Positions 44,197 through 55,980 are shown, numbered from the stretch's first letter. The stretch: 64,000 bases of DNA from Tiliqua scincoides (GCF_035046505.1 NC_089822.1:109447307-109511306), one strand, 5' to 3'. Translations and numbers: made by a program. Notes: a model not told the origin generated them from the sequence alone.

Positions 44197-44551
44197 AGGA
44201 TCACAGGCTGGATAACAAGTCGGCGTAATGCAGAGAAATTCCCTTTTGCTTAAAGAGGAGTCTGAGAGAAAGATAACTTTCAATAAAAGATTATAGTTTT
44301 ATTACAAAAGCACAAAGGTAAACATAATGCACATGGAGAAATGATAAGTGTAAGTTTCTTGCTAAGTCCAGGAGATCATGACACACCAGGAAAGGGCAGC
44401 CAGATCGTAAGGCTGGATCACAAGGCCACAGCCCCAAGTGTCACTTTGAGGAGAACCCAGAAGTGATGTAGACGTCATGCAGTGTCAAGATGCTACCACT
44501 CTGGGTGCTGCAGCCTCTAGCTACACTACTGTTTCAGGTAATTGTGTATAG

Positions 44552-45017
44552 CAGGGGTGCCCAAACCCCGGCCCGGGGGCCACTTGCGGCCCTCGCGGCC
44601 TCTCAATGCGGCCCTCAGGGAGACCCCAGTCTCCAATGAGGCTCTGGCCCTCTGGAGATTTGTTGAAGCCCGCACTGGCCCAATGCAACTTCTCTCAGCG
44701 TGAGGGCGACTGTTTGACTTCTCGTGTGAGGTGTGGGATGAGAGCTCCCTCCACTGCTTGCTCTTTCACATCTGTGATGCAGCAGCAGCAGCAAAGGAAA
44801 GGCCAGCCTTGCTTTGTGCAAGGCCTTTTATAGGCCTTGAGCTATTGCAAGACCTTCATTCATTCATATAAGTTCATCTTTAATATATTCATTTATGAAA
44901 ACTTATGTAAATTTATTCAAATTTTCAATGTAAATTAATTCTTTTTTTTCCCCTGGCCCCTGACACAGTGTCAGAGAGCTGATGTGGCCCTCCTGCCAAA
45001 AACTTTGGACACCCCTG
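44552..45017. mobile_element. hAT-type MITE with perfect 8-bp target duplication
   Basis: The inverted ends are caggggtgcccaaa and tttggacacccctg. The 8-bp sequence gtgtatag is duplicated exactly (44544-44551 and 45018-45025). Its inner part is GC-rich at the left ('cggcccgggggccac') and AT-rich at the right. No transposase frame. Confidence 0.9.
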
Positions 45018-45029
45018 GTGTATAGGATT

Positions 45030-45390
45030 GCACCTTTAAATATGTCCTGAGGATGCTGCGGCAATCTCGTGGGGAAAAAAAGAGGATGCTGCAGCTGAGA
45101 GGCAGCAACTCTGTGGTGTTTTTGTAGTGATGACAAATTTAAGATTGTGATGCAGAGCTGGCCCAAGAGACACCGCCATTCCAAGCAGGTGCTAAACATC
45201 TTCTTCATGATATATGGCTATACAATCCGGGATGTTTCTCCTGAACAAAACCCTAGCATCCCGCACAATGTCACCAGGAATGCTTCCACATACATCATAC
45301 CCTATACTAGGAATTTATCCTGGCATAGCCACACATATACCCCCTACCCCAACCCTTTCCCACTGTAATAATTTGCTGTTGTTTGATGTT
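45030..45390. other. No gene recognised
   Basis: Nothing identifiable in this stretch. Confidence 0.35.
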
Positions 45391-45462
45391 TTGTAAGCTG
45401 CTCTGGGAGCCCTGTCAGATGAAGAGCAGGGTACAATGATTTTAAATAAACAATACACTTTG
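45391..45462 (+). mobile_element. LINE 3' tail fragment (L2/CR1-like)
   Basis: 'ttttgtaagctgctctggg...gagcagggtacaatgattttaaataaac' follows the usual 'gtaagccgc...gcggggtataaat' end of squamate L2/CR1-class LINEs. Confidence 0.55.
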
Positions 45463-46860
45463 ACTGATCTTAATAAAGGAATTCACTATTTTACCTACCC
45501 TGTACATGGTGCAATAAACAGGACTGTGTGATTTTCATCTACTTTGAAAAATATAACATTCAGCCATTGGGTGTCCTCTGCAGGACTCTCTGTGGCTCAG
45601 AATGGCTCCCTGACATGAACGCAACGCACTTCCTGTTTTCTTCATGAAAACCACTTATGGTTTTCATGGCATCCTGTAGAGTTTGGGAACCTTCGGTCTA
45701 GGGTTTTCTATTTTTTTAATTTATTTTTAAACATTGAGCTTGAGGAGACATTGTGTACAAGTCGAAAGCTTGCATCCATGCTGCAAACTTTGGTTGACCT
45801 CAATACAGATAGTTTTTACTGGCACCAGTAATCAAGAGGTGCAAACACACATTTTCAGTTTCTTTCATATCCAGATATCGTCACATGAACATATCATGAA
45901 TTAGCACACACCCATCCTCTATGTGCACTCACATGCATACATACTCCCCTCCTACTTTAACAGCTGGTAGTGCTTGAATCATCTGCATGCAGACAAAAGC
46001 AAGTACAGAAAGCTGGGAGGAAGAGGTGGAAGCACAGCAGCCAGCTCTTTCAGGTGAACATTGTCAAGAACTGCTTAGCTCCTGTCCTCAACCACATCTG
46101 GAAACCTTCCTCAGGTTTACCACTGGGGCTACAAAAGTACCTGGAAGGAGTCACAGGTTTTTTTTTTCCCTTTTCATGAAAGTAAACAAGGGCCATCATA
46201 ATTTTTCTATCTTTCTTCTTCTTTCTCCTGAAGAATGACGCATCCTAGTTAGCAAACAGGTGTGTTTGATTCTGAAAATGCACCCAGGAGGAGCCCTACC
46301 TGGGCATGACTCTCCCACCATGGGCCTCCAGAGACAGCCTGCCCAGCCATCTTTGGAGAGAGATAATTCAGAAGGATATTAACTATCGTAAAAGCATTCA
46401 GTTATTTCATTTTGGCTCAGGCAAGAGTACCTCTACCACCCTGAAGCAAAGCTCTTCACTTTTTAGAAACAAGTTGGAGCAAAATGCTTTTGTGTGTGTG
46501 TGAAACGAGGGCCTGTTTGTTGCAGAAACCTCCACTGCATTCCTCCTACAAGGATAATATCAGTCATGGAGAGGGTGGGCTCAGGAATCATGGATATGAT
46601 TTTTGGATATGGAATTGTGCTCCCTTGAAGCAATCTTGTCCTAAAGAGAAGGAGCAGGTTGTTGATCATGCCAGAGTTTGATAAACCAGTGAACTGGAAT
46701 CTCTGCTCACTTCCAAAAAACTCATTAGTAGGGTTTTTACACACATAAGTGGACAGTACGGAGAACGTTGGAGCTATGGGCATGTTCTCACAATTATATC
46801 CTTCAGAGCAGCAACTTCTCAGTCTAGTAATACCTTTATTAGGACCAACCAAAATGACAC
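45463..46860. other. No gene recognised
   Basis: No nameable exon. A minus-strand 129-codon frame (46463-46852) has no recognisable domain. Confidence 0.35.
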
Positions 46861-46863
46861 TAA

Positions 46864-47042
46864 GGGCCCAATCCTATCCCACTTTCCAGCTCCGGTGTAG
46901 CCACAATGCAGTCCTGCGGTAAGGGAACAAATGTTCCCATGCCTTGAGGAAGCCCCAGTGGCTGCCTCTCCACCTCAGGATGCAGCACACACCCCACTGG
47001 CACAACTGCACCAGCACTGGAAAACTGAATAGGACTGGGCCC
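46864..47042 (+). mobile_element. GGGC-CAATCC MITE, long form
   Basis: Ends 'gggcccaatcctatcccac' and 'gaataggactgggccc'. Inner pairs are 'ggtaagggaacaaatgttccc' and 'gcaccagcactgg'. The TTA at 47043-47045 separates it from the next element. Confidence 0.75.
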
Positions 47043-47045
47043 TTA

Positions 47046-47135
47046 GGCTGCAATCTTGTCTATACTTACCTGGGAGTAAGCTCCATTGACTAAAGTGGGA
47101 CTTACTTCTGAGTTGACATGCCTAAGATTGGGCTC
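47046..47135 (-). mobile_element. GCAATCC-family element abutting the previous MITE
   Basis: Ends 'ggctgcaatcttgtc' and 'taagattgggctc'. TTA flanks both sides (47043-47045 and 47136-47138). The left TTA is shared with the preceding MITE. Confidence 0.75.
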
Positions 47136-47487
47136 TTAAGTCTTGAACAGCCAGCTTTCGACAACAAACTTGTTCAGTTTGGGTTGTTTATAACTAAAGT
47201 GGGGTTTGGTTGGTTCAATCAAACTTCCAGATTGAAGTGTGAATATTTTTTTTATTATGAACCAATACAGCAATTTACAATTTTTTTTATAACTCCTGGA
47301 CTGCCTTTAAACTCAACCGCTGCGCAAAGATTCACAGATTTTTATCTGTTTGTTTTGTGCATCAGTAATTCTTATAAGATGCTGTCAGTCTCACTATGGG
47401 GATTGTAAAGGAAAGTTCAAGATCTCTTCTTATCACCCTCTCTCTCCTCTGATCACAATATGTCTTGAATGGTTTCATGGACTTGGG

Positions 47488-47910
47488 CTGCAGTTCTCAA
47501 ACTCTCAGGGAGTTTGAAGACTGCAATACCGTAAGTCCCTGTGGGGGAGCAGTCGCTAAGGTGGTTGCAGGGACTGGCATGTACTTAACAGTCCCTGCTG
47601 CAGCCTCCCAGGGGTGCGGGGAGCCCTGCACTTAGAAAGCGAAAGCAGAGCGATCACGTCCCACCTCTGCAAAACTAGAAGTGAACGTGATCAATCCACT
47701 TTCACCTTTTGAAGGCTGGGGAGGCCTGCACAGGGTCAAGTAGGGCTCCTTGCACTCCCGTGAGGCTGCTGCAGGGATTGATAAGTACATGCCAGACACT
47801 GCACCCCCCTTAGTGATGCGATTCTGGGGATGGGTCGTTGCCTCCCCCTGCCCCCACCCCTTAAGGGGGCAGAGGCCAGGGCACACGGCACCCTAGTTTG
47901 AGAAGCCCTG
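47488..47910. mobile_element. hAT-like MITE, GC-rich
   Basis: Ends 'gcagttctcaaactctcaggg' and 'ctagtttgagaagccctg' are inverted. The flanks gacttggg and gatttgga match at 6 of 8 positions, consistent with an aged 8-bp duplication. Confidence 0.65.
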
Positions 47911-47918
47911 GATTTGGA

Positions 47919-49330
47919 GATGCACCAATCTACAGCTGTCTGACTGGTGGCCTGCAGAACCACTACGGCAGCCATATACCATGAAGAAATGCCTGAGATC
48001 TTTTGCAGTTTTAGAGAAGATGCTAGAGTTTAGAGCTGCACAAATGAAAACATGCACAGGCATGACCATTCTTTGTACTTTCCATTCAGTCCCGTTTAAA
48101 AATTAGCCTGTTTCAGCACAGGATCTCAAAGCTATCACCCTAAGGTTATAACTCAGGCTAGCCTTTTCACTACTCCAGTGCAAGTGCTTGAGCATTCATC
48201 TCCTATTTGGCAAGCTTCCCATAGCAAAGACTGTAATCCAACCAGTCCAACTGGTTTGGCTCTCTGTGGCAAAGCCATTTAATAAAAGCCACCCTTCCAG
48301 TTCTCCAAGTCTGATCAGGAACTAAAACTCCTGACTCCTGACCGGAGGCAACCTAGTAGTGGGCCAAAGAATTCCAACAAAATGGGCAGATCCTAGCCCC
48401 AAATTCTCCACCAAGTCCTCTTTTTTTCTTTGCAACTACTACTGAGGGCATATTAATTGCTTTTTCCCTCCCTAATTAGATTTTAGTCATATCTGCCCTG
48501 TCCATTAAAACATTATACAAAAATTTAGCTAAATAAATGTAATGACTTGGGGGGGAGGAATGTACCTGCAGAAGTTCTGCCTAAACTGAAGTTGTTAAGG
48601 CTCAATGCCTCTGCAACAATCTAGTCAAGTTTTTTTTTAAGCCCATGGAGGACACACACAAAGGACGCAAGTAACAGCTTGGCTACTGCTGCCCGATCAC
48701 TTTAGCCCGACCAAGCATCAAAATATAATATTTTGAGCCTCCCTACCTTTACCACTACCATGGAATCAACTAGGAAAGGTTCCATTAGAAAGTAAGGCAG
48801 CTGATTCCTTCAGGCCACCCGAACCCTTTCCCTCAAGAGAAGGACCTTCTGCAAAGGAAAGGGTTTGTTTGTTCAAGGTGGCTGACTAGAACTACTCTTG
48901 CCCTACAGGGCACACAGATGAGTAACACTGCTTACAGCTGGGGTGGTGGCCATAACGGCTGGGTGGGAATGAAGAACAAATCTTGTACGGTTGGCCTACA
49001 CAGAACAGATTCCTTTGGTTAAGACTATAACATTGAGTTGCCTGCAATACTGGCAGGCAACATCCCTGAGGAGCTGCCAGGCTGATTTGGAAAACAGGCT
49101 CCAAAGTGACCAGCAAGACATTTAGCACGAGCCAGGCCTGAAGTTGTCACTATCTGTGATTAATAAGGTGAATGGTTATTTTTTGCAAAGTCTGCTTCCA
49201 AAGGGATGGGAAAAGGGCAATACTGCAGTAATCCCACGGTTTATTCTAGTACAATCCATTTCTTTCACATTCATTTCAGTTGAGACCCACTCCATTTTCT
49301 GATGCTTCTGACTTAGTGTTTTCCAGCCAA
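47919..49330. other. No gene recognised
   Basis: Nothing identifiable apart from short simple-sequence runs. Confidence 0.35.
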
Positions 49331-49339
49331 ATTGCATGA

Positions 49340-51100
49340 ACATTTCAGGTACTGTATCACTTCCTTAGGGCATATCTGAAATATTTCAGAGAGACCAGAT
49401 TGAAAGAAGTAATTTTATTGGCCATCTTGTGTTTTAAAAGGTGCACAAAAATTTAAGATGTACAATATAGATTTCGGTGAGACACCCAGGAGGTTTTATG
49501 CTCCTTGTAATGTCTGTTTCCCCAATCCCACTGGCATGATATTTTCAGGTATTCTACTACTCTTAAGGCACAATACCTGAAACAATTCATATAAAGGGCA
49601 ACATAAGAATCTTATTTTATAGGCCAGGGGCATTGGACACTTGGGGCAGGTTGCTCAAAGCCACAGGCAGAGCTGGCTTCTGTCTTGAGATCCCACGAGT
49701 GTAGGCTAGCTCTACCCTTTGCTTTGAGCAGCTGGTAGACTTGGCCTCCACCAGGGTTATCTTGAGGCAGAGGCCAGGTCTACGTCTACCTGTCACTTCA
49801 ACTGGTTGCTCAAAACAAAGGGTAGACTAGGCTTCCACCTTAAAACCCCTGGGGGGAGGACATGTTTACTGGCAGCACAGTGGGAGGTTTGACACCAGAG
49901 GCAAACTGCTTCCCCACCCTGTCCTTGGTACACTATGGTAGTTGCATGACATTTCTGTTGCACTCAGCAAACATTTGAAAAGACCAGATCTTCCAAAAAT
50001 CAAAATACAGAGGACAAAGGTTTCAAAATACAGAGGACAAAATATAGAAGACAAGATTGGTTCTTTTAAACCATTTGAAAACTGATAGATCTGCTTTTAT
50101 ATAAGAGAAGCAGCAGCAGAATGAGAAGTGCAGCAGGAGTACATATTAGACCATTTGCTTTGGGACATTTTGGAAATGATTAGGGCAGGTACACAGACAA
50201 TACCAAGTCTACTGAATGGCTATAGACTCCTGAAGCACACAGACCACACCTAGTCCTCAGTAGTTTTGTTTTATCAAGGTGTCTGCATGCTAAATGCTAG
50301 TTAATCCCTAGTTTTAAAAGCTTTGGAGTTGAAATATTGTCCAAGATGTGCATACTTGACTCTGCAATAGACAAAATAAGAACTTGATAAGCTTAGTAAG
50401 GATTAAAGGCATCGTGTATCCCTTCTGTAAATAAGAACTACTTGGAGACTTTTAAAAACCAATACGTATTTAATTATCAGAATAACCACACAACTCTTTG
50501 TCAGTTATCTGTTATGTTATCTGTCCAGCCTCTTCCCCTCCAAAATACTGTTCACGGACCTTTATGGACATCAAAACAGCATCAGTTTTTTACTCTGGCT
50601 TTTTCCTTTGATTGCCAGGCACAAAACTGATGTGGCCACCTGCTCAAAGCTACACTCACCACCCGTCACATTCTGTATCAGGGCCATTCCATCATCTAGG
50701 GTGGCACAACTTCCAGGCACCTTTGTCCTTTGTGTTTGAAATTTGAAAGGTGTGATCCTTTCAAAGTTTTGCAGAATGCCACAGAAATGTCATGCAACTA
50801 CAACAAGGGAAACTACAAGCAGCACTAAAGATGTTAGACCTTTCCTATTAAAATCAATATAAAGCTTCCTGTGCTTGTGTGCCTTTTGGGGTTGCCCATA
50901 AATGACAAGCCTGTATGTGTGAAACGTTTCAGATGTCATGCCTTAACTGAGAAGTTGAATACTTGAAATTTCCATGCCAAAAGAACGAGAAACACAGAAG
51001 TTACAAGTGCAAAAGATTCTGGGTGGGTTCCTTACAACCAGTTTCATCAAAATTTTTCAGATATTATGCCTTAGGGGTGCCTTACTCAGTGCCTGAAATA
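49340..51100. repeat. Scattered copies of a TTTCAG...CCTTAAG motif
   Basis: Related blocks occur at about 49344-49388, 49543-49588, 50927-50948 and 51055-51100. The first two are inverted pairs (tttcaggta...tatctgaaa; ttcaggta...tacctgaa), each around a 'ccttaggg' or 'cttaaggc' centre. Probably remains of one old repeat family that I cannot name. Confidence 0.4.
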
Positions 51101-51694
51101 TTAATACATTCTAGTTAGAAAAACTACAGGCAGCAGAGGACAGGGTGGCTCTCCACTGAAACTGATGCAAAATTAATGGAGTTTTCATTTGTTTACAAAC
51201 CAACAGTGGAACTGCTGCAAATTCACCACCTATTTCATGTCTCTTGGAATGCAGACTTTGTACTTAATCACCTTCAGCCTCGGTGGGAGGAAACCTCAAC
51301 TTTTCTTCTATTTTTTCCCTTGTTTGGGACCCTTCTAGTACACCTCAGAGATGTCTGTGATGCTTCAGCTTTGTGAAGGGGCTGCTGAGTCACTCCAAGA
51401 CAATAGATAGCCATTGTTTATCCTATTGTTATGCTGTTGGTTGCTTCTTCTTCTTTTTCCCCCAACTGACTGGCACAAAAAAAAACTGGGTTTCAAGCCA
51501 GCTCATTGAACAGTGAAGCCCACCCAATTTCCAGGACTGGAAAATTCAGAGACACAGGTGACCTCCCTGCCGTACCTAATTCCACAAAATCAACCAGGTT
51601 AGTGTCTACAGGCTAGAAAAAGTGGGGTCATGCATCCTCCTTTGCACCTTGCTATAAGTGTGGGTGGGCCAGGACCCTGGAGCAGCGTGAATAA

Positions 51695-51864
51695 GTCCCA
51701 TTCCTATCCAACATTCTAGTATCAATGCAGCAGTGCCAATGGGGCATGTGGTGCATCCTACAGTGGGGTGGGCAGTCATGGAAGCCTCTTCAAGGTAAGG
51801 GAATGTGTTTGCTCCTTTACCTCAGGGCCGCACTGGCATTCAAAAGTTGGATAGGATTGGGTCC
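51695..51864 (-). mobile_element. GGGC-CAATCC MITE, long form
   Basis: Ends 'gtcccattcctatccaac' and 'gttggataggattgggtcc'. TAA is duplicated at 51692-51694 and 51865-51867. The middle carries the family's 'gcagtcatggaagcctcttcaaggtaaggga' region. Confidence 0.75.
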
Positions 51865-51869
51865 TAAGA

Positions 51870-52250
51870 AAGGTTGGGATGATAACCAGTTGTAATTTCA
51901 GGATTTGTTGCATTTTCCGCCTTTATTTTAGTATCTTTTGTTGGTGCCACCCCCACCCACTTTTTCTTCTTTCAACCCTCCTTTCCCAAAAGAAACTCTA
52001 ACACTTCTCATTTGTACATGCTAATTCCAATAAATATAGGCTGATTTTAAAATACGCCCCTTTGGATAGCACTGAAGGCCAACTCTAAGACAAAAAAAAT
52101 AAAGAACTCGGAAGCAGTTTTTCTTTCCCTTTCCCTGCCTGCCAACGTTTAAAGAAACCTATGCCTACCAGCTGGGACTGGTCCAGATTCTCAAGTTTAT
52201 TTTGGCTAAGATAAAAAATCCTTTCTGGGGTGTTTAACCCCTGCTAACTG
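51870..52250. other. No gene recognised
   Basis: Nothing identifiable. Confidence 0.35.
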
Positions 52251-52254
52251 GGTA

Positions 52255-52492
52255 AGAGGCACTCTTTCAAGTGGGTGCTCCTCTTTTTAGCAGGGGGAGA
52301 GTAACTGGCCCACCTCACCCCCAGCAGTGTCTTTTCTAGTGGCTGCCTGCTGGTGTTCTTTTGCATCTTTTTAGATTGTGAGCCCCTTTGGGACAGGGAG
52401 CCATTAGTTATTTGATTTTTTTCTCTGTAAACCGCTTTGTGAACTTTAGTTGAAAAGCGGTATATAAATACTGTTGTTGTTGTTGTTGTGTT
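52255..52492 (+). mobile_element. L2/CR1-like LINE 3' end with (TTG)n tail
   Basis: It contains 'ttagattgtgagcccctttggg', 'ctctgtaaaccgctttgtgaac' and 'gaaaagcggtatataaatac', followed by a (TTG)n run. This is the standard 3' end of an abundant squamate LINE family. Confidence 0.7.
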
Positions 52493-52499
52493 TAATACA

Positions 52500-53200
52500 T
52501 ACCAGATATCGTCATATAAAGTCTTAATTAGAAGAAAGGTTTGTCATGTAGAAGTTAGGGGGTGTTAATGGAAAAAGCCTTGCTTATATAAATAAAATTC
52601 AATTATTCAATGAAGGTCCCTTTACTTTTACAAGATGAGGTCGGGGGAAGTTTTGAGAAGTTTTATTTTCCTTAGCTTAAAGAGGCTCACTGAAAGGCAT
52701 TGTAGTAGAACATAGTGCCAATATCTGGGTTTATGACACAAACTTCCATTTCCACCCTCACAGGATCTGATAAGCCTAAAAAAGGATGGCAGGATTACTG
52801 GCTGTTATACCAAGATGGGCAGGGCATGCTGAAGAAATTCCTAACCACTGGCTATCAAAACCAGAAAAGACTTACAGAGGATTGATGACTAATGTCCTCT
52901 GAGGCTACTTAGATATTTCCACTGGGAACATCCTGAGCAAACTTTCAATCTTCCTTTTATCAGCAAGGATTAGCTGATGTTTCTGAAACTGAAACGGAGC
53001 CAAAAACCAGACTGAACCTTCTCTCCCACCCCCACCCCACTCCTTCCACTGAAAAGAACAGATTTTGAAATAACCTGAAAATCGTTACTAAAATAAAACT
53101 GACAAAACCTTCACAAAATATACAGGTCACCAGTTCAAGAAAGTGGTTGGCAAAATAAAACTGATGTAGTGGTAAGAGACCCTGGAAATCCTATCCATGA
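52500..53200. other. No gene recognised
   Basis: Nothing identifiable. Confidence 0.35.
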
Positions 53201-53204
53201 TTTA

Positions 53205-53373
53205 GGGCTCAAGCCTATCCGACTTTCCAGCACTGATGCAGCCACAGCAGCCTTAAAGTAAGGGAATGTCTGTTCCCTTACCTTGAGGAGGCCTCCATGA
53301 CTGCCCCCCCCCACAGCAGGAAACATTGAACACCCTGTTGGCACAGCTGCATCAGTGTTGGAAAGTTGGGCCC
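53205..53373 (+). mobile_element. GGGC-CAATCC MITE, long form
   Basis: Ends 'gggctcaagcctatccgac' and 'ggaaagttgggccc', with a C-rich middle and 'agcactgatgcagcc' paired with 'gcatcagtgttgg'. The flanks TTA and TGA match at 2 of 3 positions. Confidence 0.7.
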
Positions 53374-53829
53374 TGAGACTCACAAATCAAAAAGAGTGGA
53401 ATGGGGTTACATCACATTGTTATTGTGTCTAAGGAACTGAGAATATACAAAAAGCAAGGGGAACGTCTGTAAGAGGGCACTATATTTATTAAAGACATTT
53501 AATATTCAAACTTTCACCCCCATGGGCCCTTTGCACAAACCTACCAGGCTTAGCAACAAAGCATGATGGATTACGCTGGTCCTTTTTCAGAGTGCTTATA
53601 TATGCTCTCCCTTAGGACAAGAGACAGAATCACACATCAACAACCCACAATTTTTTTGCTGCATCTGGAGCTGCAAGAACACATCCCAAAAAGCAAAGTT
53701 CACAGTAGCATACACCTCACTCCTGAACATCTACCAGTCATCCGTCCAAAGCATCCATAAGTTTAGCGGCACACACAAAAACCCAGGATCATAGAATATC
53801 TCCTTCTACAATTAAGGGAAACTGTGTAC

Positions 53830-54246
53830 TGGATTGACACCTCTGCCTTCCTCAACAGATAGTAGCAGAGCTTCCTACAAAGAAAACATAGGACAATGTT
53901 TAGGAGGCCGCACTGCAAACAAGCCCCCAAATGCAGGTAAGCTCAAATCAAGCACTGGAAAAGATAACAGGGAAACACAGCCATCTCCATTGCTGAAGAC
54001 CAAGCCTACCACTCCACCTATTGCTGCTGCCAGCCAAACACCTCTGACTCATTCTTTCTGGTAGGATCAGAGCCAGCGGGCATGACAGTAACACCCACAG
54101 TAACCAGAGAGATGCAACTTTTGCAGAGGATCAGAATTGTCTCACTGAAAAAAAGTCTTCTCCTTCAAAGATGAATCCCCAAACACAGACATCAAGGCAG
54201 CCACCAAGTGAATGCACACTTTTCCAGTCCATGACTAAGATTTAAA
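53830..54246 (+). other. Protein-like stretch, unassigned
   Basis: Two successive open segments in neighbouring frames read as Ser/Thr/Pro/Lys/Asn-rich, disordered-type sequence. The first contains NKPPNAGKLKSSTGKDN and the second EKKSSPSKMNPQTQTSRQP before a stop. It could be a decayed processed copy or chance in AC-rich DNA. I do not recognise it. Confidence 0.2.
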
Positions 54247-54735
54247 ACTCCTGGCTGAGGCATGAAAAAGAGGCATCCTTCCACAGTCACTTCAGATGTA
54301 TTCATCACAGGGGCACAACAGAACGGGGAGACAAGGTATAGTGAAGGGCAGAGTGCCTGTACCTTTAACCATTGTATAGAAGAGGGAATTTTGGCAGGTG
54401 CAGCTCAACATGGAAAGGTTCAAGAACTCAGACCTGTCAAAATTTCTATACAATGTTCTATACAAATTGTATAGGCAGTGTATAGGTACTAGGTTCTCCA
54501 TTGTATATGCTCACACTGCAATGGAAGAGCTGTGATGGGCTCTCCACCAAAATATTCTGGGTTAAGAATCTGCATCTTGTCCACTGCCCACTAGACATCC
54601 ATAGGTCCACTGGGACATCAGTAAGAGGGGTGGCTCAATATCCCCAGGAGTGGTTACTGCGGGTGTGGTAAACCACTTCATGGAGTGGAGGCGGCAGGGG
54701 ACTGGATGTCAACACCAATATTTGCAAGAGAAATA

Positions 54736-54994
54736 CAGTGATGCCTCGCAAGACGAATGCCTCGCGCAACGAAAAACTCGCAAGATGAAAGCGTTTAGCG
54801 ATTTTTTTGGTGACTTGCAAGACGAATTTTTCTATGGCCGTGCTTCGCAAGACAAATTTTTTTGCATTTTTTTTTGTTTGGTTTGTTGTAAATCGTGCTT
54901 CGCAAGACGAAATTTTCGCAATACGAAACGACTCGCGGAACGAATTAATTTCGTCTTGCGGAACGAATTAATTTCGTCTTGCGAGGCATCACTG
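54736..54994. mobile_element. Tc1/mariner-type MITE (pogo/Tigger-like ends)
   Basis: Perfect inverted ends (cagtgatgcctcgcaagacg and its complement) with TA on both sides (54734-54735 and 54995-54996). Ends of the form CAGTG-TNCCTCG and a TA target are known for pogo/Tigger elements. A block of about 23 bases (cggaacgaattaatttcgtc...) is tandemly duplicated near the right end. No transposase. Confidence 0.88.
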
Positions 54995-55180
54995 TAAACT
55001 ATCACAAACTGGAAAGCAACCCAATGGTCATGAAGTTGGTCTAACCCATGGCTAGACAGCATGAAGTGGGCAGGACAAAATAAAAGACGTGCTGGGGCAT
55101 AGCTGCCTTTCAAGTACAGATAACATGGGGGGTATAATTAATGAGCATCACTGTGACTGGTGGTAGAGCTTTATTTTTAA

Positions 55181-55269
55181 GGCTGCAATCTTATACAGTT
55201 TCCTAAGAGTAAGCCCCATTGAACACAATGGAACTTACTTCTGAGTAGGAGTGCAGAGGCTTGTACTCT
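55181..55269 (-). mobile_element. GCAATCC-family short inverted-repeat element
   Basis: 'ggctgcaatcttatacag' start, centre 'gagtaagccccattgaacac', then 'acttacttctgagtagga'. Confidence 0.65.
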
Positions 55270-55274
55270 AAGAT

Positions 55275-55980
55275 GCTTATACCTTGTCATTCGGCCCCCA
55301 TAAAAGTCCCAAAGGAAGATTGCAAGAACATCCATTAAAAACACAAACAATCCAATAAAAATGAACCATCAATAAATTTAAAACTACAGAGTCAGCAAGA
55401 AGAAACCAAGTCACAACATTAAAGAGGAATGGAAAAATCAGGCCAAGCCAAATGCAGGGTGAAGCAAAAGGGCCTAATCCAAGCACTGAAATGTCACTCC
55501 TGAGAAGGTGGAGCACACCTCACAGGCCAGGGAGCATCCTATCCTAAATGCTGGAACTGAAAATGCTTCTTCCTGCTTCCTTCAGAAATCCAGTTGGCTG
55601 AGGCATTTAGCAGGGAGGAGGATTGACACGGGCAGGCAGAACATGAGCTGTCCCCACAGGGCAGTCCTTCAAACTGGTCTTAAACCATTCAGAGTTTTAA
55701 AAGTTAATAAACAATACACTGAATCTGAACACCCTGAATTGCTAGAGATGCTGTGTGAGTGGCTGGTCAGGTTGCTACATCAGCCTTTGTTTTTACTGCA
55801 ACAACTGCCCTTTTCTTTTTTTTTTACTTAGCTACTTCTGGGAGCACAGGATCCTGACTACATTATCCTAGTGCTAGTTCTGGGGTATCAGCAGCTGGTA
55901 GAGCCTGACCACAGGACCAGACTTTCAGCAACACAAAATAAACCAATATTAAACACTGATTAATATTAGGTTTAATATTG
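55275..55980. other. No gene recognised
   Basis: Nothing identifiable. The open frames have no domain. Confidence 0.35.

Larger units (their letters stand above)
40072..44531. mobile_element. hAT-like MITE split by a LINE
   Basis: The left end 'cagtggcatacctaagg' and the right end 'cctctagctacactactg' are inverted and belong to the same family as the element at 38841. A 7-bp direct repeat, tttcagg, flanks it (40065-40071 and 44532-44538). Without the LINE and its duplication the element is about 530 bp. The LINE therefore inserted after the MITE. Confidence 0.65.
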
